A model generated the notes under the pieces. It saw only the letters and a program-made list of their open reading frames with translations. It did not search any database and was not told the DNA's origin. From positions 372,001-436,000 of the forward strand of contig NZ_SEON01000003.1 in NCBI RefSeq assembly GCF_004152845.1: a DNA stretch of 64,000 nt. The letters run 5' to 3'. The first letter of the stretch is position 1. Each line of letters starts with the position of its first letter. The stretch is from Sphingobium fuliginis. GTDB lineage: Bacteria > Pseudomonadota > Alphaproteobacteria > Sphingomonadales > Sphingomonadaceae. Of this stretch, positions 56,337 through 64,000 are shown in pieces. The translations under genes were made by a program, and so were the position numbers.

Positions 56337-57107
56337 TTATTTCTTGAGGCGATAGCCCGTCCGGAACATCCAGCCGATGATGGCAAGGCAAAGCGCCAGC
56401 ATGGCCGCAACGAACAGCAGGCTGAACTCGATGCCCACATCGCCCCGCCCGAAGAAGGTCCAGCGGAAACCGGAGATCAGATAGACGATCGGGTTGAACA
56501 GCGTGATCGTCCGCCACGGCTCCGCCAGCATGTGGATCGAATAGAAGGCGCCGCCCAGAAAGGTCATCGGCATGATCAGCAGTAGCGGGATCACCTGCAA
56601 CTGCTCGAAACTCTGCGCCCATATCCCCAATATGAAGCCGAACAGGCAGAAGCTGACCGCGATCAGCACCATGAAGGCGACCATCGCGAGCGGATGGGCG
56701 ACCCGGATGTCCACGAACAGATGCGCGGTCACGAAGATGATGGTGCCGACGATCAGGGATTTGGTCGCCGCCGCGCCGACATAGGCGATGATCGTCTCCA
56801 CCGCCGATACCGGCGCCGACAGCAGTTCATAGATGGTGCCGGTGAATTTGGGCATATAGATGCCGAAGCTGGCGTTGAAGATGCTTTCGGTGAACATCGA
56901 CATCATGATCAGGCCGGGCACGATGAAGGCCGCATAGGGTATCCCGTCGATCTGCGTCATGCGCGAACCGATCGCGCCGCCGAACACCACGAAATAGAGC
57001 GAGGTGGTGATCACCGGCACCAGCAGCCCGGTCAGCAGCGTGCGGCGGAAGCGATGCAGTTCGAACTTATAGATCGCCCATATGGCCCGATAATTGAACC
57101 CGCTCAT
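56337..57107 (-). CDS. ABC-2 type exporter permease
   Basis: A 256-residue permease with six membrane helices. It begins [20 protein letters not shown]. The ABC-2 signature region is [16 protein letters not shown] near the C-terminus. It pairs with the ATPase gene upstream, which it overlaps by 4 bases (57104-57107). The pair resembles YadG/YadH and other ABC-2 exporters of unknown or drug/polysaccharide substrate. A repeat block follows it. Confidence 0.9.
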   Translation of the reverse strand: MSGFNYRAIWAIYKFELHRFRRTLLTGLLVPVITTSLYFVVFGGAIGSRMTQIDGIPYAAFIVPGLIMMSMFTESIFNASFGIYMPKFTGTIYELLSAPVSAVETIIAYVGAAATKSLIVGTIIFVTAHLFVDIRVAHPLAMVAFMVLIAVSFCLFGFILGIWAQSFEQLQVIPLLLIMPMTFLGGAFYSIHMLAEPWRTITLFNPIVYLISGFRWTFFGRGDVGIEFSLLFVAAMLALCLAIIGWMFRTGYRLKK

Positions 57108-58036
57108 GCCGCCTTCTCCCGATGGACCAGGGAGACGAAAATATCCTCCAGGCTGCTCTGCTCGGTATTGAGGTCCTTATAGCCGATGCCAAGATCGCCC
57201 AGCTTGCGCAGCAGCGACGATACGCCGGTCCGTTCCGCCTGGGTGTCGAACACATATTCGATCTCATGGCCGTCCGCCTTCAGCGCGACCTGCCATTCGC
57301 CAAGCTCCGGCGGCACGGCGGACAGCGGTTCCGCCAGCACGATGGTCAGCGTCTTCTTGCCGAGCTTCTTCATGAGGGCGGTCTTTTCCTCCACCAGCAC
57401 CAGTTCGCCCCTGTTGATGACGCCGACCCGGTCGGCCATTTCCTCCGCTTCCTCGATATAATGGGTGGTGAGGATGATGGTGACGCCGGTCTGGCGCAGT
57501 TCCCCGATCAGCTTCCACATGTCCCGGCGCAGTTCGACGTCCACCCCGGCGGTCGGCTCGTCCAGGAACAGCACCCGCGGTTCGTGCGACAGCGCCTTGG
57601 CGATCATCACACGGCGCTTCATGCCACCCGACAGCTCCAATATCTTGCTGTGGCGCTTGTCCCAGAGCGACAGGTCGCGCAGGATCTTCTCGATATAGGC
57701 GTCGTTGCGCGGCTTGCCGAACAATCCGCGAGAGAAGGTGACCGTGTCGATCACCCTTTCGAACGCATCGGTATGCAGTTCCTGCGGCACCAGGCCGATG
57801 GCGGAACGCGATCCGCGATAGTCGCGGACGATGTCATGCCCGGCGACGGTGACGCTGCCGCCCGTCGGCCGGACATTGCCGCAAATGATGGAGATCATGG
57901 TGGTCTTGCCGGCGCCATTCGGCCCAAGCAGCGCGAATATCTCGCCCTCCTCGATCTCCAGGTCGACGCCCCTGAGCGCCTGGAAACCCGAAGCATAGCT
58001 TTTGGTCAGGCCCGAAACGGTGATGATGGACGCCAT
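57104..58036 (-). CDS. ABC transporter ATP-binding protein (DrrA/YadG type)
   Basis: A 310-residue ATPase. Walker A is [14 protein letters not shown], the signature is [12 protein letters not shown], Walker B is [12 protein letters not shown], and the switch histidine is in [16 protein letters not shown]-terminal extension of about 80 residues is typical of the ABC-2 drug exporter group. The start chosen is the ATG at 58036 ([14 protein letters not shown]); the frame to 58096 has an Arg-rich prefix. It precedes and overlaps the permease gene. Exported substrate unknown. Confidence 0.93.
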   Translation of the reverse strand: MASIITVSGLTKSYASGFQALRGVDLEIEEGEIFALLGPNGAGKTTMISIICGNVRPTGGSVTVAGHDIVRDYRGSRSAIGLVPQELHTDAFERVIDTVTFSRGLFGKPRNDAYIEKILRDLSLWDKRHSKILELSGGMKRRVMIAKALSHEPRVLFLDEPTAGVDVELRRDMWKLIGELRQTGVTIILTTHYIEEAEEMADRVGVINRGELVLVEEKTALMKKLGKKTLTIVLAEPLSAVPPELGEWQVALKADGHEIEYVFDTQAERTGVSSLLRKLGDLGIGYKDLNTEQSSLEDIFVSLVHREKAA

Positions 58037-58103
58037 GCGCGGCAGTGCCCCCTTTTTTCTGAAGCGCAAAGATAGGGTGCCGCCCGCGCGGCGCAACCGC
58101 AGT

Positions 58104-58733
58104 CTATTCGCCCTTGCGGAAAAAGCGGAAGACCGTGGCGGGCGGGAAGTTGCGGACGGTCTGGCCAGCCCTGACGACCTCCAGGCCGAGCGCGTCGAGA
58201 ATCTCCCGGCTCACGGGCGGACGCATGGAATAAGTGAACTGGATGAAGGCGCCGCCCGGCCGCAGCATGCGGAAGCTTTCGGAAAGAATGTCGGCATGCA
58301 TCTGCCGATCCATCGCCAGCAGGGGCAAGCCGCTGATGACCGTCTGATATTCCCCGGCCTCTCCGGCGGTTGCGGTGGAAACGATCTGCGCCGGAGTCTC
58401 CAGCACCGAAACATGGGGAAAATGACGCCGCAGCCCGCGCGCAAAGGCTGGGTTGATCTCCACCACCTCCAGCTTGTCCGGGGGAAGGCCGGTGCCCAGG
58501 ATCGCTCGCGTGAAGACGCCCGTGCCGCCGCCCAGTTCGATTACCCGGCCATCCTCCGGATCGATATGCGCGACCATCAACCGCGCGAGATAACGGCTGC
58601 TGGGCACCACGGATGCGGTCTGGCGCGGTTTCTTCACCCAGGCGGCCAGGAAATCCAGATATTCGGTCGCCCGGGTACGAAACTCGCTGTTGGGCAGGGC
58701 CATCGCCCGGCTGCGCTTGGACTTATGCTGCAT
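58104..58733 (-). CDS. SAM-dependent methyltransferase, phospholipid N-methyltransferase (PmtA)-like
   Basis: A 209-residue class I methyltransferase. SAM motif I is [16 protein letters not shown], of the form shared by PmtA and rRNA-dimethylase-like enzymes. The stretch [15 protein letters not shown] upstream and [24 protein letters not shown] further on match the PmtA group that makes phosphatidylcholine from phosphatidylethanolamine. It lacks a membrane segment, as in rhizobial PmtA. Two starts are possible, 58733 and 58703 ([12 protein letters not shown]). It lies upstream of the ABC genes on the same strand, 67 bases away. Function by family only. Confidence 0.72.
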   Translation of the reverse strand: MQHKSKRSRAMALPNSEFRTRATEYLDFLAAWVKKPRQTASVVPSSRYLARLMVAHIDPEDGRVIELGGGTGVFTRAILGTGLPPDKLEVVEINPAFARGLRRHFPHVSVLETPAQIVSTATAGEAGEYQTVISGLPLLAMDRQMHADILSESFRMLRPGGAFIQFTYSMRPPVSREILDALGLEVVRAGQTVRNFPPATVFRFFRKGE

Positions 58734-58803
58734 GAGCGAACTGCGACCATTTCACTGTCATGCCGACTCCCTTAGCGGCCCCGACGGGCCGCGTCGATAT
58801 GGC

Positions 58804-59718
58804 CTAGAGGCGATTTCCCGTCGTCTGGTCGACCTCGGCGGCGCTTTTCAGGGTTTCGATACGCTCCTGCAACCATAGCGCCACGGCCGCGATGCGGGGC
58901 AGCTTCTTAAGGTCGCCATGCGTCACCAGCCAGAAACTGCGCATGATCTCCACCTCGCCGGCCATCACCGGCACCAGCGAAGGATCGCCGCCCGCGATGA
59001 AATCAGGCAGCACGCCGATCCCCGCCCCTTCCGCGATCATGCGATGCTGCATATTGATGCTGGTGGCGCGCAGACTGGCTTCCAGCCCCGCCTCCACCTC
59101 GTCCAGATAGTCGAGTTCGGGCGAGAAGATGAATTCCGGCACATAGCCGATCAGCACATGATCGCGCAGGTCAGCGGTGCCTTCGGGCACGCCCGCCTCC
59201 GCCAGATAGTGGGGCGCGGCATAAAGGTGCAGCCGGTAATCGCCCATCCGGCGAACCGACAGCCGCCCCCGCTGCGGCCGGGCCAGCATGACCGCCATGT
59301 CGGCCTCCCTCTTGGACGGATTGAGGAAACCGGATGCGGTGATGAGGTCCAGCCTGATGGCGGGATGGCGCCTGGCGAAGTCGGCAAGCCCCGGCGCCAG
59401 CACCCAGGTGCCAAAACCCTCGGCCACCGAAAGGCGCACCTGGCCGTTCAGATGATGCTCCCGCCCGGTGGCCTCCTCCATCGCGGCGAGCGCTGCGCTC
59501 TCGATGCTTTCGGCATGGCTCAGCAACGCCTGGCCATGGGCGGTCAGCGTGCGCTCCCCCGCCCCCACTTCGAACAGTTCGGGCCCCAGCGCCTTCTCCA
59601 GCCGGGCAAGCCGCCGCGCTATGGTCGTCGCATCGATCCCCAGGGCTCGCGCGGCGGGCGCGATCTTTCGCGTGCGCGCCACCGCCAGAAAGACCCTGAG
59701 ATCGTCCCAATCGAACAT
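58804..59718 (-). CDS. LysR family transcriptional regulator
   Basis: A 304-residue LysR regulator. The N-terminal winged helix reads FDWDDLRVFLAVARTRKIAP and ARALGIDATTIARRLARLE, with the effector-binding domain after residue 90. It is divergent from the isobutyryl-CoA dehydrogenase-like gene across a 111-base gap that holds phased TGCA motifs, so it most likely controls the valine operon and perhaps itself. The inducer is unknown; a branched-chain acyl-CoA or 3-hydroxyisobutyrate would fit. Confidence 0.9.
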   Translation of the reverse strand: MFDWDDLRVFLAVARTRKIAPAARALGIDATTIARRLARLEKALGPELFEVGAGERTLTAHGQALLSHAESIESAALAAMEEATGREHHLNGQVRLSVAEGFGTWVLAPGLADFARRHPAIRLDLITASGFLNPSKREADMAVMLARPQRGRLSVRRMGDYRLHLYAAPHYLAEAGVPEGTADLRDHVLIGYVPEFIFSPELDYLDEVEAGLEASLRATSINMQHRMIAEGAGIGVLPDFIAGGDPSLVPVMAGEVEIMRSFWLVTHGDLKKLPRIAAVALWLQERIETLKSAAEVDQTTGNRL

Positions 59719-59735
59719 TCATCACTCGCCAAATC

Positions 59736-59780
59736 TGCAAAATCGCTGCAATGCTATGCAGAACTGCGTTGTTGCGTGCA
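59736..59780. promoter_or_regulatory. helically phased TGCA motifs, probable LysR binding region
   Basis: TGCA occurs at 59736, 59747, 59757 and 59777, that is at steps of 11, 10 and 20 bases; a TGCG sits at 59765 between them. A small dyad TTGC-GT-GCAA (59772-59781) lies at the end. The series is between the divergent LysR and acyl-CoA dehydrogenase genes. Confidence 0.45.
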
Positions 59781-59829
59781 ATTCCGCATCGTATCTAGAA
59801 GCAACCCAAAGCGAACGTCAGGAGAGTTT

Positions 59830-60972
59830 GTGAGCCAGTTCGATCTCACCGAGGACCAGTTGGCCATTCAGGAGATGGCGCGCCGGTTCACCGCCGATGC
59901 GATCACCCCTTTTGCGGCGGAGTGGGACGAAAAGCATATCTTCCCCCGCGACACCATCCGCGCCGCGGCGGAACTGGGCTTCGGCGGCATCTATGTGTCG
60001 GAGGAATCGGGCGGCATCGGCCTTGGGCGGCTGGAGGCGGCGCTGGTCATGGAGGCGATGGCCTATGGCTGTCCGTCGACCAGCGCGTTCATCTCGATCC
60101 ACAATATGGCCGCCTGGATGATCGACCGGTTCGGATCGCAGGCCGTGAAGGACAAATATCTGCCCTCCATGGTGCCGATGGAGCGGATCGGCAGCTATTG
60201 CCTGACCGAAGCGGGATCGGGGTCCGACGCGGCGGCGCTCAAGACGCGGGCGATCAGGCAAGGCGATCATTATGTCGTCACCGGCTCCAAGCAGTTCATC
60301 TCCGGCGGCGGGGAGAATGAAATCTATGTCGTCATGGTCCGTACCGGCGACGACGGGCCGAAGGGCATATCCTGCCTCGTCATCGAGAAGGACATGCCCG
60401 GCGTCAGCTTCGGCGCGCAGGAACGCAAGCTCGGCTGGCATTCGCAGCCGACGGCTCAGGTCAATTTCGACGGCGTGCAGGTTCCGGTCGAGAATCTGGT
60501 CGGCGGCGAAGGCGAAGGCTTTCGCATCGCGATGATGGGGCTGGACGGCGGGCGGCTCAACATCGGCGCCTGCTCGCTGGGCGGAGCGCAGCGCTGCATC
60601 GACGAAGCGCTCACTTACACCAAGGATCGCAAGCAGTTCGGGCAGAGCATCGCGGATTTCCAGAACACGCAGTTCACGCTGGCGGATATGGAGACAGAGC
60701 TTCAGGCCGCCCGTACGCTGCTCTATGCGGCGGCGGTCAAGGTGACGGAGAATGCGCCGGACAAGACGCGCTTCGCCGCCATGGCCAAGCGGCTGGCGAC
60801 CGACACCGGATCGTCGGTGGTCGACCGGGCGCTGCAACTGCATGGCGGCTATGGCTATCTGATGGACTATCCGATCGAGCGCTTCTGGCGCGATCTGCGC
60901 GTGCATTCGATCCTGGAAGGCACCAATCAGGTGATGCGCATGATCATCGCCCGCGACATGCTGCGGCCCTAA
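59830..60972 (+). CDS. acyl-CoA dehydrogenase, probable isobutyryl-CoA dehydrogenase
   Basis: A 380-residue FAD enzyme with all motifs: CLTEAGSGSDAAAL, VTGSKQFISGGG, LQLHGGYGYLMDYP and the catalytic glutamate in ILEGTNQVMRMI. The start is GTG at 59830 (first residues MSQFDLTEDQLA), with aggaga 7 bases upstream; no ATG fits. It is followed by genes for 3-hydroxyisobutyryl-CoA hydrolase and 3-hydroxyisobutyrate dehydrogenase, which points to isobutyryl-CoA oxidation in valine breakdown. Short branched-chain specificity is inferred from context. Confidence 0.88.
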   Translation: MSQFDLTEDQLAIQEMARRFTADAITPFAAEWDEKHIFPRDTIRAAAELGFGGIYVSEESGGIGLGRLEAALVMEAMAYGCPSTSAFISIHNMAAWMIDRFGSQAVKDKYLPSMVPMERIGSYCLTEAGSGSDAAALKTRAIRQGDHYVVTGSKQFISGGGENEIYVVMVRTGDDGPKGISCLVIEKDMPGVSFGAQERKLGWHSQPTAQVNFDGVQVPVENLVGGEGEGFRIAMMGLDGGRLNIGACSLGGAQRCIDEALTYTKDRKQFGQSIADFQNTQFTLADMETELQAARTLLYAAAVKVTENAPDKTRFAAMAKRLATDTGSSVVDRALQLHGGYGYLMDYPIERFWRDLRVHSILEGTNQVMRMIIARDMLRP

Positions 60973-61000
60973 GCCCGAGAGAGAATGCGCAGGAGATTTT

Positions 61001-62059
61001 ATGACCGATCAGGTGCTGATTTCCGTCGACAATGGCGTGGGGCGGATAAGGCTGAACCGGCCCAAGGCGATCCATGCGCTGACCACCGAAATGTGCGGCG
61101 CGATCATTGATGCGCTGCTGGCCTGGCGGGAGGATGAGAGCGTCGTTGCGGTGATGCTGGATCATGCCGAAGGGCGCGGTTTCTGCGCGGGCGGGGACAT
61201 CGCCATGATCGCCGACAGCGCCAGGGGCGACTGTTCGGAGGCCGAGCAATTCTTCTTCACCGAATATCGGATGAACCATCTGCTGTTCGTCTATGAAAAG
61301 CCGATTATTGCCTTCATCGATGGCATCGTCATGGGCGGGGGCGTGGGGATTTCCGATCCGGCGCGCTATCGCGTGGCGACAGAGCGGACCACCTATGCCA
61401 TGCCGGAGACGGGCATTGGGCTGTTTCCCGATGTGGGCGGCGGCTGGTTCCTGCCGCGCATGCCGGGGCGAACCGGAGCATGGCTGGCAACGACGGGCGC
61501 GCGGATCAAGGGCGCGGATTGCGCCGCCATCGGCATCGCAACCCATTATATGGCGTCGGACAAGCTGGATGCCGTCAAGGCGCGGATCATTGCCGATCCC
61601 GACGGATTGGCGGAAATACTGGACGAAATGGCCGATGCGCCGCCGCCATCGGCCTGGCAAGCGCATCGGGAGGAGATCGACCGGCTGTTCGCTTCGGACC
61701 GCTTCGAGGATATTCTGGCTGCATTGGAAGCCGACGGATCGGACTGGGCGCGCGAGCAACTGGCGACGCTCGCCACCAAATCGCCGCAGACGATCAAGGT
61801 GGCGCTGCGCCAGATGGTCGAGGGCGCTGCCTTCACCGATTTTGCCGACAATATGCGCAACGAATATCGCATCGGCCATCATGTCATCCGCCGTCCCGAT
61901 TTCGTGGAGGGCGTGCGCGCGGTGATCTTCGACAAGGACAATGCGCCGCGATGGAATCCCGCGCGGCCGGAGGATGTGACGGACGAGCTGGTGGACAGCC
62001 TGTTCGCGCCCTTGCCGCCGGAAAGGGAATGGACGCCGCTGCCCGAACTGCGCGGCTGA
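61001..62059 (+). CDS. 3-hydroxyisobutyryl-CoA hydrolase (crotonase fold)
   Basis: A 352-residue crotonase-family protein, longer than plain enoyl-CoA hydratases and of HIBCH length. The oxyanion-hole region is GFCAGGDIAMIAD, then MGGGVGISDPARYRVATE, and the catalytic glutamate is in MPETGIGLFPDVGGGWFL, which is the HIBCH signature. The C-terminal half (FADNMRNEYRIGHHVIRRPD and DFVEGVRAVIFDKD) also matches HIBCH. It frees 3-hydroxyisobutyrate from its CoA ester. It follows the acyl-CoA dehydrogenase by 28 bases; start: the ATG at 61001 after aggag. Confidence 0.92.
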   Translation: MTDQVLISVDNGVGRIRLNRPKAIHALTTEMCGAIIDALLAWREDESVVAVMLDHAEGRGFCAGGDIAMIADSARGDCSEAEQFFFTEYRMNHLLFVYEKPIIAFIDGIVMGGGVGISDPARYRVATERTTYAMPETGIGLFPDVGGGWFLPRMPGRTGAWLATTGARIKGADCAAIGIATHYMASDKLDAVKARIIADPDGLAEILDEMADAPPPSAWQAHREEIDRLFASDRFEDILAALEADGSDWAREQLATLATKSPQTIKVALRQMVEGAAFTDFADNMRNEYRIGHHVIRRPDFVEGVRAVIFDKDNAPRWNPARPEDVTDELVDSLFAPLPPEREWTPLPELRG

Positions 62060-62136
62060 ACATGCTTTGTTTTCCGTGATTTCCAAGCCGTCAGATGGCC
62101 TATCTGACATGAAATCGCTCTAGAGGAGTGCCTGAA

Positions 62137-63021
62137 ATGAGCCAGACCATCGCCTTCATCGGCCTGGGCAATATGGGCGGTGGGATGGCCGCAAATCTGC
62201 TGAAGAACGGCTTTGCCGTGCGGGCCTTCGACCTTTCGGAAGAGGCGCTGGCCAAGGCGGCCGAAGCGGGCGCCGTGCGCTGCGCCAGCGCGGCGGAGGC
62301 GGTCTCAGGCGCCGATGCGGTGGTCACGATGCTGCCAGCGGGAAAGCATGTGGAAGCCGTCTATACAGGCGAGGTCTTCGGAGCGGCCAAGGCGGATGCG
62401 CTGTTCCTCGACTGTTCGACCATTGACGTCGCGACGGCGCGCCGGGTGGAGGAAGCCGCTGCGGGCAAGGGCTTCGAGATGGTCGATGCACCCGTTTCAG
62501 GCGGCATCGCGGCGGCCAATGGCGGTACGCTGACCTTCATGGTCGGCGGCTCGGACCAGGCTTTCGGCCGGGCCAGGCCGATCCTGTCGGCCATGGGCAA
62601 GGCGGTGATCCATGCCGGCGGCGCGGGCAATGGTCAGGCCGCCAAGATCTGCAACAACATGCTGCTGGGCGCGACCATGGTGGCGACCTGCGAGACCTTC
62701 GCCATGGCGAAGAAGCTGGGCCTCGACCCGCAGACCTTCTACGATATTTCCAGCGTATCGTCGGGGCAAAGCTGGTCCATGACCAGCTATTGCCCGGTGC
62801 CGGGCGTCGGGCCGCAAAGCCCGTCGGACAATGGCTATCAGGGCGGTTTCGCCGTGGGGCTGATGCTGAAGGATTTGAAGCTGGCGACGGAAGCCGCCGC
62901 TTCGGTCGGAGCGAGCGTGCCGATGGGAAATGCGGCGGAGTCGCTTTACCAGCTGCTCGCCAATCAGGGTGAAGCGGGGCGCGACTTTTCGCTGATGATC
63001 GAGATGTTGGAGGGGAAGTAA
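62137..63021 (+). CDS. mmsB: 3-hydroxyisobutyrate dehydrogenase
   Basis: A 294-residue beta-hydroxyacid dehydrogenase. NAD-binding FIGLGNMGGGMAANLL is at the N-terminus. The substrate loop is DAPVSGGIAAANGGTLTFMVGG, and the catalytic lysine is in GNGQAAKICNNM. It oxidises 3-hydroxyisobutyrate to methylmalonate semialdehyde. The ATG at 62137 has aggag at the right distance; an in-frame GTG at 62128 would add MPE. It is the third gene of the valine operon; mmsA, for the next step, is not in the window. A large inverted repeat follows. Confidence 0.93.
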   Translation: MSQTIAFIGLGNMGGGMAANLLKNGFAVRAFDLSEEALAKAAEAGAVRCASAAEAVSGADAVVTMLPAGKHVEAVYTGEVFGAAKADALFLDCSTIDVATARRVEEAAAGKGFEMVDAPVSGGIAAANGGTLTFMVGGSDQAFGRARPILSAMGKAVIHAGGAGNGQAAKICNNMLLGATMVATCETFAMAKKLGLDPQTFYDISSVSSGQSWSMTSYCPVPGVGPQSPSDNGYQGGFAVGLMLKDLKLATEAAASVGASVPMGNAAESLYQLLANQGEAGRDFSLMIEMLEGK

Positions 63022-63062
63022 GGGGTTTCCATCTCCAAGCGTCTCGTAAATGGGTGGATTGC

Positions 63063-63203
63063 GGACATTCCCCCTCCCGCAGGCGGGAGGGGGTTAGGGG
63101 GTGGGCTGGCGCGGCATCTGCGCTGTTTTGCAACGGCTAAGTCAGAAGCTCGCTACGCTCGCGCCCACCCCTAACCCCTCCCGTTTACGGGAGGGGAATG
63201 TCC
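63063..63203. repeat. large imperfect inverted repeat between convergent genes
   Basis: The left arm (63063-63110: ggacattccccctcccgcag, then gcgggagggggttagggggtgggc) is the reverse complement, with a few changes, of the right arm (63161-63203). Each arm holds its own 6-8-bp GGGAGG/CCTCCC hairpin. A centre of about 45 bases separates them. It may also end both convergent transcripts. Confidence 0.8.
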
Positions 63204-63239
63204 TGAATCGGCTATCATCAGCCTCCACCCGCTTACCAA

Positions 63240-64000
63240 TCAGCGGCCTTTCCAAACCCCCGGACGCTTGGCGACGAAGGCTTCCATGCCTTCCTTCTTG
63301 TCCTCGGTCGCGGTCAGGATCTGGAACAGGCGGCGTTCGGTCAGGATGCCCTGAGCCAGCCCGGTCTCGAAAGCCAGATTGACCATTTCCTTGTTCACCA
63401 TCGCGGCCATGGGCGGCATCCCCGCTATGGTCGCGGCCGTCTTGAGCGCGTCCTCCAGCAGATCAGCCGCCGGAACGATCCGCGCGACCAGACCGGCGCT
63501 TTCCGCTTCTTCGGCGCCCATCATGCGGCCGGTCAGGCACATTTCCATCGCCTTCGCCTTGCCGACGGCGCGGGTCAGGCGTTGCGATCCGCCCATGCCC
63601 GGCGCGACGCCCAGCTTTATTTCGGGCTGGCCGAATTTCGCGGTGTCGGCGGCCAGGATGAAATCCGCCATCATCGCCAGCTCGCATCCGCCGCCCAGCG
63701 CGAAGCCGGCGACCGCCGCAATCCACGGCTTGCGGGTGGCGACGACCTTGCTCTGCCAGCCGGAGAAGAAATCCTCCAGGAAGAAGTCCGCCGAATCCTT
63801 CTCCACCATTTCCTTGATGTCGGCGCCGGCGGCAAAGGCCTTCTCGCTGCCGGTCAGGACCAGGCAACGCTGCGACGGATCGGCATCATAGGCAGCAAAG
63901 ACCTCGCCCAGATCCCTCAGCACCTGGCTGTTCAGCGCATTCAACGCCTGCGGGCGGTTGAGCGTGACCAGCGTCACCGCATCGCGCTGTTCCACCAGGA
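63240..64000 (-). CDS. enoyl-CoA hydratase (crotonase), N-terminus cut by the window end
   Basis: At least 251 residues of a typical crotonase. [14 protein letters not shown] is the oxyanion region; [16 protein letters not shown] contains the first catalytic glutamate, and [19 protein letters not shown] the second, so hydratase activity is expected. The reading frame stays open to base 64000, so the start lies outside. Convergent with mmsB. It probably hydrates methacrylyl-CoA or short enoyl-CoAs in the same valine pathway. Confidence 0.92.
   Translation of the reverse strand, partial: LVEQRDAVTLVTLNRPQALNALNSQVLRDLGEVFAAYDADPSQRCLVLTGSEKAFAAGADIKEMVEKDSADFFLEDFFSGWQSKVVATRKPWIAAVAGFALGGGCELAMMADFILAADTAKFGQPEIKLGVAPGMGGSQRLTRAVGKAKAMEMCLTGRMMGAEEAESAGLVARIVPAADLLEDALKTAATIAGMPPMAAMVNKEMVNLAFETGLAQGILTERRLFQILTATEDKKEGMEAFVAKRPGVWKGR

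Overview
The window is a high-GC chromosomal segment of an alphaproteobacterium, most likely a sphingomonad (Sphingobium/Novosphingobium-like). The pointers are ChpT, MucR and RpoH-type regulators, a TonB-dependent receptor, an orphan FecI/FecR pair, the order nfuA-tsaB-rimI-mucR-fur-plsC-miaB-phoH-ybeY-corC, and intergenic palindromes of the type common in sphingomonad genomes. I infer the taxon from gene content and protein style, not from a marker alignment. Nearly all of the window is chromosomal core. I found no prophage, intact insertion sequence, CRISPR array or secondary-metabolite cluster, and no clearly undescribed system.

Layout. 1-6685: a plus-strand acyl-CoA catabolic operon (a probable two-subunit acyl-CoA dehydrogenase, an MDR reductase, a class III CoA-transferase, an HTD2-like hydratase, a second acyl-CoA dehydrogenase and a thiolase) for an unknown carboxylic acid. 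6757-10574: cinA-like gene, map, and the nitrogen operon glnB-glnA with a candidate sigma-54 promoter and upstream dyad. 10815-15900: nitronate monooxygenase, chpT, a JAMM peptidase, rluD, rpoH, mtgA. 15921-23763 (minus strand): TonB receptor, clpX, clpP, a GT2 glycosyltransferase, and tig with an unusual Lys/Ala/His-rich tail. 23833-29555: tRNA-Leu(UAG), a Pro-rich small protein, ECF sigma/FecR, a sirtuin, dapB, nth, a small secreted protein, tRNA-Arg(CCG), ogt. 29637-36089: a tripartite RND efflux operon with a divergent TetR gene and an 18-bp perfect palindromic operator. 36221-41532: a small protein, an M16 protease, a DEAD-box helicase, an FMN-barrel protein. 41647-49452: the conserved Fe-S/tRNA-modification/ribosome-maturation run. 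49525-58733: a STAS-like protein, DUF2142 and PAP2 membrane proteins, the E3 and E2 parts of a 2-oxoacid dehydrogenase, a universal stress protein, an ABC-2 exporter and a methyltransferase. 58804-64000: a LysR gene divergent from a probable valine (isobutyryl-CoA) degradation operon.

How the parts relate. Protein quality control is concentrated here: RpoH, ClpX, ClpP and trigger factor. The promoter proposed for clpP matches the alphaproteobacterial sigma-32 pattern, which would link it to the rpoH gene 6 kb away. Carbon catabolism sits at both ends as two acyl-CoA pathways that would feed acetyl-CoA and propionyl-CoA into central metabolism. The most useful second-look items are the glnBA control region, the TetR operator, the trigger-factor tail, the helically phased TGCA motifs in front of the valine operon, the candidate heteromeric acyl-CoA dehydrogenase, and at least four families of dispersed intergenic palindromes.
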